Under the pieces are notes generated by a model that made no database searches, had not been told where the DNA came from, and was given only the letters and a program-made list of their open reading frames with translations. Position numbers and translations under genes: made by a program. Shown piece after piece: positions 53,252 to 60,308 of a DNA stretch of 64,000 nucleotides. This DNA is from a virus, in the IMG/VR virus record IMGVR_UViG_3300042458_000756, positions 1-64,000 of that record. One strand, 5' to 3'. The number at the start of each line of letters is the position of its first letter. Positions within the stretch are counted from its first letter, which is position 1.

Positions 53252-53512
53252 ATGGCAAATCGTTTCAGAGTAGAAATCTACGATGCTAACAAAGCAAATG
53301 ACATCACGATTTATTCAGATCAAGGTGTTGATAAAGAATACTTAACTGAATTAGTATTCAGCAACATCAGAAACTTTAGCGGAAAGATTAACGCTTATGT
53401 TTTTGATAATGTAAAAAAGAAAAAAACAACTGCGATGTTTCTTGATGAGAGCACAGTTGAGTTTAGTAAAAATCTAATTAGCAATGCTAAAAAGGTAGAG
53501 GTGGGGATTTAA
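53252..53512 (+). CDS. Small alpha/beta protein
   Basis: 86 residues, beginning MANRFRVEIYDANKANDITIYSDQ. ACAAAGG precedes it. No clear promoter of its own. Unrecognised. Confidence 0.68.
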   Translation: MANRFRVEIYDANKANDITIYSDQGVDKEYLTELVFSNIRNFSGKINAYVFDNVKKKKTTAMFLDESTVEFSKNLISNAKKVEVGI

Positions 53513-53541
53513 TCTCCAGCTCGGCCCCCGCTTTTGGGGGG

Positions 53542-53573
53542 TTATCCACAGGTTTACGAGTGCTTGTGGATAA
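53542..53573. other. Inverted DnaA-box pair
   Basis: TTATCCACA at 53542 and its reverse complement at 53565, facing each other with 14 nt between. Confidence 0.75.
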
Positions 53574-53584
53574 CCCTGAAAGTT

Positions 53585-53660
53585 TGTGATAATGATCACA
53601 CCGCACAATTAGGACAAATGACTATCTAATCTAGACAATGTCAGTGGGGTCTGTTATACT
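53585..53660 (+). promoter_or_regulatory. Right-arm cassette 10
   Basis: TGTGA-N6-TCACA at 53585-53600; TGTCAG at 53639; TATACT at 53655. Centre to -10 is 62.5 bp. Confidence 0.74.
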
Positions 53661-53689
53661 TACAACTAATCAAACGAAAGGAAATAAAA

Positions 53690-54694
53690 ATGGCTCATAA
53701 TCTAGAAATGGAAAATGGCGAAGTTGCTTTTGCGCTTCGTGGTGCTCCTGCTTGGCACAATCTCGCTAACCGAATCTTTACAAAAGATGAGGAAGTTACA
53801 ACCAGTCTAATGCTTGAAGAAGCAAAGTTGGCTAATTGGAATGTTCGCTTATCTCCAATCACTGAGCACATTCCAGAATCTTGGAATGATGTATCTACCG
53901 CATCTCTTGTCATTCGTGATAACCCATTCAATGGCGCAACTGATGTTCTCGCAACTGTTGGCAAGCGTTACAAGCCAGTTCAAAATGAAGAACTGTTTGC
54001 GTTTGCTGATGCTATTCACGACGCTAATGCTGATTGCCGTTGGGAATCTGCTGGCTCATTAAAGAAGGGCAAAGTGGTATTTGGAACTGTGGACATTCCA
54101 CGCACAATGGTTCTTGACCCACAAGGCGCTAATGATGAAACAAAACTCTATTTAATTGTTTGGACATCTCACGATGGTTCTGTTGCTGTTCAAGCAGCCG
54201 TTACACCTGTTCGTGTTGTTTGCCAAAACACTTTGAATCTTGCTATGCGTAATGCTAAGCAATCATTCAAGATTCGTCATACACAATCTGTTGAAGGACG
54301 AATTCAAGTTGCTCGTGAAACTCTTGGGCTTGCTCTTGGTTACTTTGATGAGTTTGAAGTTGAGGCTAAGGCTCTCTACTCTCAGGCAATTACTGATGCT
54401 GAGTTCTCTAAGTTGATTCAGACAATTTATCCTAAGCCTGAAAAGGATTCTAAGGGTGCGCTAAAGAAGTGGGAAAATAAGGTTGTTCTACTTGATGACC
54501 TTTATCATAACTCACCAACTAACGCTAACATCAAGGGAACTAAGTGGGGTGCGTTTAACGCTCTTACTGAACGCCTTGATTATTATCGTTCAGGTCGTGG
54601 TAACGGCGAAACTCTTATGGCTGGAGCATCGGGCTTTGACCCAGTTCTAACTGCTGAAAAAAATAAAATCAAGAAATTGATTTCTGCTTTCTAA
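53690..54694 (+). CDS. DUF932 phage/plasmid-like protein
   Basis: 334 residues. GAPAWHNLANRI near the N-terminus, then VGKRYKPVQNEELFAFAD and VAVQAAVTPVRVVCQNTLNLA, mark the DUF932 family (plasmid/phage TIGR03299 type). Its function is not firmly known; it is often near replication or anti-restriction genes. It has its own full cassette and is followed by a tRNA. Confidence 0.85.
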   Translation: MAHNLEMENGEVAFALRGAPAWHNLANRIFTKDEEVTTSLMLEEAKLANWNVRLSPITEHIPESWNDVSTASLVIRDNPFNGATDVLATVGKRYKPVQNEELFAFADAIHDANADCRWESAGSLKKGKVVFGTVDIPRTMVLDPQGANDETKLYLIVWTSHDGSVAVQAAVTPVRVVCQNTLNLAMRNAKQSFKIRHTQSVEGRIQVARETLGLALGYFDEFEVEAKALYSQAITDAEFSKLIQTIYPKPEKDSKGALKKWENKVVLLDDLYHNSPTNANIKGTKWGAFNALTERLDYYRSGRGNGETLMAGASGFDPVLTAEKNKIKKLISAF

Positions 54695-54742
54695 ATAAAT
54701 AAAATCCTGAGCAAGATTTAAAACTGCTCACAATTTTTTCTT

Positions 54743-54816
54743 GGTCTGTTAGCTCAGTTGGTTAGAGCGCTACCCTGTCACGGTAGAGGTCGACGGTTCA
54801 AGTCCGTTACAGATCG
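54743..54816 (+). tRNA. tRNA-Asp (anticodon GUC)
   Basis: 74 nt with acceptor GGTCTGT/ACAGATC (one G-U pair), T8-A9, D-arm GCTC/GAGC, anticodon loop CTGTCAC, T-arm GACGG/CCGTT and discriminator G, as required for tRNA-Asp. CCA is not encoded. Confidence 0.95.
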
Positions 54817-54848
54817 CAAAGCGCCCGCAATATTAAGGGGAAAAAAAG

Positions 54849-54914
54849 TGTGTTACGTCTCACATAAAAAAAACCCTGAAATCTATTGCGGATGTCAGTG
54901 GCGTCGTGTACAAT
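54849..54914 (+). promoter_or_regulatory. Right-arm cassette 11
   Basis: TGTGT-N6-TCACA at 54849-54864; TGTCAG at 54893; TACAAT at 54909. Centre to -10 is 52.5 bp. Confidence 0.7.
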
Positions 54915-54943
54915 ACTCCTATACAACAACGAAAGAGGTAAAT

Positions 54944-55372
54944 ATGTCATATGAACGGACGAAGGGCTATACAGGAAATGTCCTGGATGGCAAGAAGCTT
55001 GCTAAGATTGCAAATGATATTTATCGTGCACAATATAGCAATGACTTTAGCGAATGCACGGTTGATAACTTATTACTAATTGAATTAGAAGAGAAGAATG
55101 TATTTGGGGATCCTAAGTATGCGGTCCTATGCTCTGAAGGTGTTGGCTGGGAACAAGATGAATATGGTTGCCTAGAAATACCTACAAACATTGGGCAGAT
55201 GGGTCTATGGAATGGAAGAGTCTTTATCTCAGTAGAGACTGTTAAGTCTTGTCAGACTATCTTTAAAGAAGATGTATCAAATTACATTAGGACCTTTGGC
55301 TCCCGCCTTGATTCTAACTGCTCCCTATGGCAGTCCAAAATGTCAGTGGAACCTGTTACAATACTCGGATGA
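54944..55372 (+). CDS. Hypothetical protein
   Basis: 142 residues starting at 54944 after AACGAAAGAGG; upstream codons in frame run through the tRNA and are not used. Alpha/beta with acidic stretches. Its last codons contain the next promoter. Unrecognised. Confidence 0.7.
   Translation: MSYERTKGYTGNVLDGKKLAKIANDIYRAQYSNDFSECTVDNLLLIELEEKNVFGDPKYAVLCSEGVGWEQDEYGCLEIPTNIGQMGLWNGRVFISVETVKSCQTIFKEDVSNYIRTFGSRLDSNCSLWQSKMSVEPVTILG
55341..55362 (+). promoter_or_regulatory. TGTCAG promoter 12, leaderless
   Basis: TGTCAG at 55341, TACAAT at 55357, then exactly 6 nt to the ATG at 55369. It is inside the preceding gene. Confidence 0.68.
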
Positions 55373-56022
55373 GCACAGACCTAGTATCAACCAAGTATAC
55401 ATTTGCCTGCGACCCAGATGAATGTGATTGTTTAATCGAACTAACATCATCTGACGGATTTGGATTCCCGTCGGGTGTGATGCAAATCACTTGCCCGTGT
55501 GGCCGTAAGCCAGTCTTATTGTCAGCGGTCACTGCTACAATTGCTCCAACAAACCAAACGAAAGAGGAAACAATGGAACCAACTACAACACCAATCCCTG
55601 AGTCATATAACTCTAATCTATTGGTAACCTACAAAGTAATCCGTGGCTATTCAGATGCAGAATATGCAACTGATAAAGTTACATCTATTGAGTGGGACTT
55701 ACACAATGGACGCCAAGCACAAAAGCAAGCAAATCTTTATTTGTCTAAGATTGACACAGTTAAAGATATTATCACTGAAGCATATGCCGATTCAGATGAC
55801 CAAGAAACACTTCGTTCAATTGCTGAAGCGCTTGACATTCCATTGACACGAACAGTTGAGTGGTCTGCATCTGTTGAGGTTAGCGGAACCATTGAATTAG
55901 ATTTGCTTTCTGATTATGACACTGACATTGAGTCAGAGATTACAGATGCTCTTTATGTTGAAGCACAGAACGGCAACATTGAAATTGTTGACCAAGAAGT
56001 ATGTAATGTGCGTGAGAACTAA
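55369..56022 (+). CDS. Zinc-ribbon protein, long form of a nested gene
   Basis: 217 residues. The N-terminal ~45 have CDPDECDC and CPCGRK, a likely zinc ribbon. The frame runs on through a second TGTCAG promoter and ribosome site into a ~150-residue acidic domain. The predicted mRNA for this form is leaderless. Confidence 0.65.
   Translation: MSTDLVSTKYTFACDPDECDCLIELTSSDGFGFPSGVMQITCPCGRKPVLLSAVTATIAPTNQTKEETMEPTTTPIPESYNSNLLVTYKVIRGYSDAEYATDKVTSIEWDLHNGRQAQKQANLYLSKIDTVKDIITEAYADSDDQETLRSIAEALDIPLTRTVEWSASVEVSGTIELDLLSDYDTDIESEITDALYVEAQNGNIEIVDQEVCNVREN
55520..55541 (+). promoter_or_regulatory. TGTCAG promoter 13 inside the long-form gene
   Basis: TGTCAG at 55520, TACAAT at 55536, followed by AACGAAAGAGG and the ATG at 55573. 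Confidence 0.68.
55573..56022 (+). CDS. Acidic protein, short form of the nested gene
   Basis: 149 residues (MEPTTTPIPESYNSN...), in frame with the long form and with its own promoter and ribosome site. It has helical Gln/Lys/Ala segments then strands with VEVSGTIELDLLSD. Similar short proteins are common in actinophages; function unknown. Confidence 0.7.
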   Translation: MEPTTTPIPESYNSNLLVTYKVIRGYSDAEYATDKVTSIEWDLHNGRQAQKQANLYLSKIDTVKDIITEAYADSDDQETLRSIAEALDIPLTRTVEWSASVEVSGTIELDLLSDYDTDIESEITDALYVEAQNGNIEIVDQEVCNVREN

Positions 56023-56225
56023 TGTACTTTGAGTTGACCGCTCCCGATAGGCTATCTCTTGAGATGGCTTATTGGGATGCACAAATCACAGGGCTCGACC
56101 CTGAATTTATGCCGCCATTGACATTCAACATTGGAACTGGTAGTATTGAGAAAGTTAGTCGCATTCGTGATAAGTATAATTTAAAAGAATCGTACTGGTC
56201 AGAAAAAGAATCGACAGGATACTAG
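56022..56225 (+). CDS. Small protein
   Basis: 67 residues. TAATG coupling. Strand-helix with PDRLSLEMAYWDAQITGLDPEF. Unrecognised. Confidence 0.66.
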   Translation: MYFELTAPDRLSLEMAYWDAQITGLDPEFMPPLTFNIGTGSIEKVSRIRDKYNLKESYWSEKESTGY

Positions 56226-56233
56226 GAGATAAA

Positions 56234-56380
56234 ATGTCAGATTATAAAGATGGATTTCAAGACGGGTACAAGTTTGCTCGTGAAGAACTAATGGAAAAGT
56301 TGTCAGAGATTGACATCGCTGACATTGACTCTTGGATCCTTGACCGTCTTTCAGAAATGATTGAGGGTGGCAACCTGTGA
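56234..56380 (+). CDS. Small acidic helical protein
   Basis: 48 residues, two helices rich in Glu/Asp. AGGAG precedes the ATG. Overlaps the next start. Confidence 0.64.
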   Translation: MSDYKDGFQDGYKFAREELMEKLSEIDIADIDSWILDRLSEMIEGGNL

Positions 56381-56562
56381 TGGCTGAATGGCTTAAGTGT
56401 GATCAGTGTGCAGCTCAGGCAATGTGGGAAGCAAAGAAAGACACGATGTCTCTTTATTTTTGTGGACATCATAAGAATGAACAAGGCGAGCCCCTTGTGG
56501 ACTGGGCCGAAGAAATGGTACAATTACTCAACTACGAGCAACAACTAACAAAGGCGGAATAA
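56380..56562 (+). CDS. DUF7455-like zinc-ribbon protein
   Basis: 60 residues with CDQCAAQAMWEAKK and LYFCGHH, the CxxC...CxxH layout of the small actinobacterial/actinophage DUF7455 zinc ribbon. It supports an actinobacterial host. Start chosen at TGATGG coupling. Confidence 0.75.
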   Translation: MAEWLKCDQCAAQAMWEAKKDTMSLYFCGHHKNEQGEPLVDWAEEMVQLLNYEQQLTKAE

Positions 56563-56563
56563 A

Positions 56564-56932
56564 ATGGGCGACAGAGCAAACTTTGGTTTCAGAGATTCCA
56601 AGGAAAATATTGTATTTCTATATGGACACTGGGCAGGGCACCGTATGCTAGAGAATTTAGCGGACGCCGTGCAGATTGCACATCCACGTTGGAATGACGA
56701 GGCATATGCAACACGTATTGCTATCAGTCAAATGATTGGTGATGAATGGCCTAGCGAAACAGGCTGGGGCATTAGCGTTAATGAATTGGCCGACAATGAG
56801 CACAAGGTCCCTATTATTGATTGGAAGAATAAAACATTTACATTAATGGAAGAGGACCTGCAGACTGTAGTATTTAGCACAAGCCTTGAGGCATTCGTCG
56901 CTAAGTATTGTAGTCAACTAAGTATGGTATAA
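56564..56932 (+). CDS. Conserved-type phage protein
   Basis: 122 residues beginning MGDRANFGFRD, with YGHWAGHRMLENLADAV and a C-terminal helix. I have seen this opening in actinophage genes of unknown role. Its stop overlaps the next -10. Confidence 0.7.
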   Translation: MGDRANFGFRDSKENIVFLYGHWAGHRMLENLADAVQIAHPRWNDEAYATRIAISQMIGDEWPSETGWGISVNELADNEHKVPIIDWKNKTFTLMEEDLQTVVFSTSLEAFVAKYCSQLSMV

Positions 56933-56933
56933 T

Positions 56934-57100
56934 TAATCTAGGACCTTGGTCCTGGTTTTAATACAGAAATGAAATGGTGCGTCTAACTAGTCTACGGGCC
57001 AGGCGCTAAGTAAAGCGGTTTATTTCTTTCGTTGGAAATCAGCAGCCATATTCATTACCCCCTAGTCAGCTTCAACTCTGAGCCTAGGGGGAATTTTTTT
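56934..57100 (+). ncRNA. Candidate small RNA
   Basis: A TATAAT box (56928-56933, with AGTCAA in the TGTCAG position) starts a stretch of about 160 nt that has no ORF over 4 codons and ends in a strong terminator. It contains hairpin-forming GGACC..GGTCC just after the start. Confidence 0.5.
57058..57100 (+). terminator. Strong terminator
   Basis: 8-bp stem CCCCCTAG/CTAGGGGG, 18-nt loop, then AATTTTTTT. Confidence 0.9.
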
Positions 57101-57162
57101 GCCCGCAAGGGCGAGGGTAACATATCTCTTTTACGAGGTCAATAGCAAAACTCCTGAAAATT

Positions 57163-57245
57163 TGTGATCTTGACCACAAAGCTGAATAATGTGGGGTGTA
57201 TCACACCCAAAATCTATTCCAAATGTCAGTGGTCCATTGTATAAT
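57163..57245 (+). promoter_or_regulatory. Right-arm cassette 14
   Basis: TGTGA-N6-CCACA at 57163-57178; a second short palindrome GGGTGT/ACACCC near 57193; TGTCAG at 57224; TATAAT at 57240. Centre to -10 is 69.5 bp. Confidence 0.68.
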
Positions 57246-57272
57246 TGGAACATATCAACGAAAGGATATAAA

Positions 57273-58064
57273 ATGCCAAATTGGTGTTATAACACATTAA
57301 CTATCCAAGGACCTAAGTCTGAGGTAGATATGATTAAAGATAGATTGAATGCTCCATTTACATTAGCAATGGAGAATCACGGTATGGGTGATATCTCTTC
57401 TATGGGTTTCCCCACCAAAATTAAACAGGTTGAATATAATAATCCTGTGTTTGCTTTTCATAACATCCACTCATATAAAGATGACGGCATTACTGATGAA
57501 GAATATGCTTGCCAACCTAATCGTGGAGATATAGATATTCAGAATGACCCTGATTGGTTCCGCAAATCTATTGAGTTTGCTAAGACTCAAAAGGATTGGT
57601 ATTCGTGGAACAATTCTAATTGGGGAACCAAGTGGGATGTTGCAGTATCAGATGATGAGAAGTATTCTAATACAGAACTACTTGAATATAAATCAGAAGG
57701 TGATGACAACTGGCTTGTCTATAAATATGAAACTGCTTGGTCACCTGCTGTAACTATCTTAACTAAACTAAGTAATCTTGTTCCTAACTGCCTGCTTACA
57801 TTAGAGTTTGAGGAAGAGACAGGCTGGGGTGGGGAATATGAGATTGTTCGTGGTGAAGTAAAAGAACTATTGGCATATGAGAACCGTTGCTATGCTTGCC
57901 AGTCTTTTGATTGTATTGACTATTGCGAGAATGACTGCGGTGAATTCTGCTCAGAATGCAATGAGGGCTCTTGGCAGGATGAGGTGGCTATGAAAGAATG
58001 TCAGACCCATATGGTATTATTACCTTTGAAAACCTACACACAGGAAGAGGCACTAAATGTCTAG
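57273..58064 (+). CDS. DUF1281/YubB-like protein with Cys-rich tail
   Basis: 263 residues. MPNWCYNTLTIQGP is the hallmark opening of the plasmid/phage YubB (DUF1281) ferredoxin-like domain. The C-terminal ~45 residues hold about nine Cys (CYACQSFDCIDYCENDC..), a likely zinc cluster not usual in the family. Its end carries the next promoter. Confidence 0.78.
   Translation: MPNWCYNTLTIQGPKSEVDMIKDRLNAPFTLAMENHGMGDISSMGFPTKIKQVEYNNPVFAFHNIHSYKDDGITDEEYACQPNRGDIDIQNDPDWFRKSIEFAKTQKDWYSWNNSNWGTKWDVAVSDDEKYSNTELLEYKSEGDDNWLVYKYETAWSPAVTILTKLSNLVPNCLLTLEFEEETGWGGEYEIVRGEVKELLAYENRCYACQSFDCIDYCENDCGEFCSECNEGSWQDEVAMKECQTHMVLLPLKTYTQEEALNV
57999..58020 (+). promoter_or_regulatory. TGTCAG promoter 15 (within the YubB-like gene)
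   Basis: TGTCAG at 57999, TATTAT at 58015. The next gene has GGAAGAGG at the right distance. Confidence 0.55.
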
Positions 58065-58293
58065 TTTCTTAGAAAATGAAAATGAAATGTTGATTGACGC
58101 AATCTTCTCTGAAATTGGAGAACAACTCGTTGAAGATTGGATGAACTCTAATTTAGATGAAGGGCAACTATATGCCGATTGGTGTGTTGCCGATATGTCT
58201 AACAGCAATTATCTAAAAGGCAGGTTCAATCAGTTTCACAATTTAAGTCCAACAGATAATTACTACCTACAATGGGATGAGAACGCAGAATGA
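58057..58293 (+). CDS. Small acidic protein
   Basis: 78 residues, helical with VEDWMNSNLDEGQLYADW. Overlaps the previous gene by 8 nt and the next by 4. Confidence 0.67.
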   Translation: MSSFLENENEMLIDAIFSEIGEQLVEDWMNSNLDEGQLYADWCVADMSNSNYLKGRFNQFHNLSPTDNYYLQWDENAE

Positions 58294-58460
58294 CATACTA
58301 TAACTTCGTAATTAAATTACACGGTGCCGTTGGTGCTAATAGCGAAGAAGAAGCAATTGAAAAAATCAATGGACATCTTGATGACCTTGGTCAAGTAGAA
58401 AGTATTATTAAGTATGACTTAGGTTGGCCTGAGACATCTTGGGAATTGGAGGAACAGTAA
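58290..58460 (+). CDS. Small alpha/beta protein
   Basis: 56 residues (MTYYNFVIKLHGAVGANSEEEAIEKI..). The layout is like small phage proteins with a ferredoxin-like half. Coupled both sides. Confidence 0.65.
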   Translation: MTYYNFVIKLHGAVGANSEEEAIEKINGHLDDLGQVESIIKYDLGWPETSWELEEQ

Positions 58461-58642
58461 TGCTAGGTTATACTGAATCCGATCTAAATAGAATGATTAA
58501 TGCTATACACGATTCAAAGCTTTTCTATCTTAGGACCCCGTCCGATTTAATGGACAAGGAGCCTTTGAGGAAAGACTTGGAAGACGCTGTTAGTTTCTTG
58601 CAAGGTTTGTGGGCGGAGGGTTACTTTGACCACACAGACTAA
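58460..58642 (+). CDS. Small helical protein
   Basis: 60 residues, three helices. Starts by TAATG. Unrecognised. Confidence 0.65.
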   Translation: MLGYTESDLNRMINAIHDSKLFYLRTPSDLMDKEPLRKDLEDAVSFLQGLWAEGYFDHTD

Positions 58643-58664
58643 ATCATCATACTTCTTGGAGTAT

Positions 58665-58817
58665 ATGAAGTTACATCTAATTAGTCTTAACCAGGACTTA
58701 GAGGGTGATTATAATGTTCAATCTAAGATTAATATCCAGGGACAAATTATGGCAACCGAGCATTTATTGTCAGTGGCAACTGATATAATGAATAACTCTA
58801 ACGAAAGGTATGAATAA
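58665..58817 (+). CDS. Small helical protein
   Basis: 50 residues from the ATG at 58665 (TTGGAG upstream). A TTG at 58626 in frame would overlap the previous gene. The 3' part contains promoter 16. Confidence 0.55.
   Translation: MKLHLISLNQDLEGDYNVQSKINIQGQIMATEHLLSVATDIMNNSNERYE
58768..58789 (+). promoter_or_regulatory. TGTCAG promoter 16 (within a gene)
   Basis: TGTCAG at 58768, TATAAT at 58784, then AACGAAAGG before the gene at 58817. Confidence 0.68.
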
Positions 58818-59020
58818 TGAATATAACATCTAGAGAAGTTACTTATCGTTCCGCCGTTGAACAAATATTTTTTGAGGACGGGACAGAATTAGTAATCACA
58901 GTCGGTGCTCCTGCCGAAGGCGGAGGAGATATCGATATCGAATATAACTGGGTAGACGGGAAGCCTGATTGGGCAGACTACTTAGATGAATCAACACTAG
59001 TGAATTATGAGGTAATCTAA
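58817..59020 (+). CDS. Small acidic beta protein
   Basis: 67 residues, strand-rich, with EGGGDIDIEYNWVDG. Coupled to its neighbour. Unrecognised. Confidence 0.66.
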   Translation: MNITSREVTYRSAVEQIFFEDGTELVITVGAPAEGGGDIDIEYNWVDGKPDWADYLDESTLVNYEVI

Positions 59021-59295
59021 TGAATCAAGAAGACATTGGTCTACCACCACATTTACAGCGTATGGTCAATGCTGGAGTATCGGGCCTTGACATTATGCAC
59101 GGAGAACTAAAGAATCTAATGCTCATTGCTGAGCAAGACTTGGCAGACGCATTAGAACAAGAAACATTATCTGAAGAGGCAATGGATTCTATGGTCCGAA
59201 CAGAATGTGAAGGGCGCCTAGATACTCTGGTAGAACTATATAATCTAACATACCAACTATCATTTGCTATAGGAGAAAGGCAGGGGCAAAAATGA
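59020..59295 (+). CDS. Helical acidic protein
   Basis: 91 residues, three long helices. TAATG start. Unrecognised. Confidence 0.67.
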   Translation: MNQEDIGLPPHLQRMVNAGVSGLDIMHGELKNLMLIAEQDLADALEQETLSEEAMDSMVRTECEGRLDTLVELYNLTYQLSFAIGERQGQK

Positions 59296-59522
59296 CTCAT
59301 TATGAGCCAAGCTTGGAAATCCTTGAAATGGAATACTCTTGCTCACCTGGAGGAGTAGATACATTTGAAGTGTATGATAAAACAGATATACCTTTGTCTG
59401 TTCCAATATATGAGACTGAATCTTTGACGGATGCTGTGCTCTACTGTTATAATTTAGGAAAAGACTTTACTGTCAAAACATTAGCGGAATGGAATGAAAG
59501 GGAGTTAGCATATGAAGCCTGA
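59292..59522 (+). CDS. Small acidic protein
   Basis: 76 residues. ATGA overlap with AGGGGCAAAA upstream. Contains a DAVLYCYNLGKDF helix. Unrecognised. Confidence 0.65.
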   Translation: MTHYEPSLEILEMEYSCSPGGVDTFEVYDKTDIPLSVPIYETESLTDAVLYCYNLGKDFTVKTLAEWNERELAYEA

Positions 59523-59832
59523 AGATAAAGATAAACTCAACGAATGTTTAGAGATTCTTGATTCCACCGACCTTGGATTATCCCTGGTTTGGCTATGGAC
59601 TTGGTCTACCATTAACAACATCTTTGAGGATGAGACCTACAAGCAGAACTGCACCATAGACGAGATGTGGGACCACCTCTGTGAGGCCGTGGAGGCGGGC
59701 CAGGGCTTCTCTCTGGAGTACGGGGCGGAACAGCACAATGATGATGTACTTGAATGGATGATGAATCGTGAATACATTGTAGACACAATGTTTGAAGAAG
59801 AAGAGGAAGAAGACGAAGATGAAGATGAGTGA
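59512..59832 (+). CDS. Acidic protein with Glu/Asp tail
   Basis: 106 residues; the last 13 are nearly all Glu/Asp. Codons at 59630-59730 are noticeably more GC-rich than around them. Overlaps its neighbours. Unrecognised; a DNA-mimic or chaperone-like tail is possible. Confidence 0.66.
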   Translation: MKPEDKDKLNECLEILDSTDLGLSLVWLWTWSTINNIFEDETYKQNCTIDEMWDHLCEAVEAGQGFSLEYGAEQHNDDVLEWMMNREYIVDTMFEEEEEEDEDEDE

Positions 59833-59965
59833 TCAGTACATCAATGATCAATTAAATACAGCACAAAAGCTTTTGTGGGGTGGATCCGAAACAGAAAATA
59901 TTGAGGCCCATAACATCATTGCTAAATTAATTAAAGATCGTATTGAGCAAGTAAATCTTTCGTAG
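59825..59965 (+). CDS. Small helical protein
   Basis: 46 residues (MSDQYINDQLNTAQKLL...). Overlaps the previous gene's end by 8 nt; an ATG two codons earlier is also possible. Unrecognised. Confidence 0.58.
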   Translation: MSDQYINDQLNTAQKLLWGGSETENIEAHNIIAKLIKDRIEQVNLS

Positions 59966-60073
59966 GGGCCAAATTCGGCGGTTACGATACAACTTAATAA
60001 ACTCCTGAAAGCTATTTACAATTTCGTGAATAGTTGATATAATAAATAAAACATCTCTTGAAAGGGGATTCAA

Positions 60074-60223
60074 ATGACAACAAAGCGTGAATATCTAAAG
60101 CAGCAAGGCATTACAGTCGGTGTACGTGGGCGCTTCTCAGGAGCAGCCAAGGTAGCTCTAGCGGAAGCTGTAGCCAAGGGCGTTACATTTACTGCAGAGA
60201 CTCCAGCCAAGAAGGCTAAGTAA
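60074..60223 (+). CDS. Mini protein resembling the Lsr2 DNA-binding tail
   Basis: 49 residues. REYLKQQGITVGVRGRFSGAAKVALAEA resembles the C-terminal DNA-binding domain of actinobacterial Lsr2 (REWA..NGYEVSDRGRIPAEV), including the RGR motif that enters AT-rich minor grooves; the oligomerising N-domain is missing. GAAAGGGGA precedes the start and TATAAT lies about 35 nt upstream. Alone it could compete with host Lsr2 for AT-rich DNA. Similarity is by eye. Confidence 0.6.
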   Translation: MTTKREYLKQQGITVGVRGRFSGAAKVALAEAVAKGVTFTAETPAKKAK

Positions 60224-60231
60224 TCCAGGGT

Positions 60232-60275
60232 GGAGGTCGGGGCTTCGTTGGTCCTTGACCTCCTCTCTTATTTTT
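60232..60275 (+). terminator. Terminator
   Basis: GGAGGTC/GACCTCC stem followed by TCTCTTATTTTT, just after the Lsr2-like mini gene. Confidence 0.85.
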
Positions 60276-60308
60276 GGTACAATTGACAGTTAGGCGGAAG
60301 GCGGACAT

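Noticed and set aside
54893-54914. Conventional -35/-10 reading of the right-arm promoters
   Set aside because: At 17-nt spacing the hexamers differ from site to site (for example TAGACA, TGGAAA, TTGATA), while TGTCAG at 10-nt spacing is nearly constant.
54758-54943. N-terminal extension of the 142-residue protein
   Set aside because: This part of the frame overlaps tRNA-Asp, the CRP-like site and the promoter; the ATG at 54944 has the ribosome site.
59612-59851. 79-codon minus-strand Leu/Arg/Pro-rich frame
   Set aside because: Antisense to the acidic-tail protein; low-complexity mirror of its Glu/Asp run.
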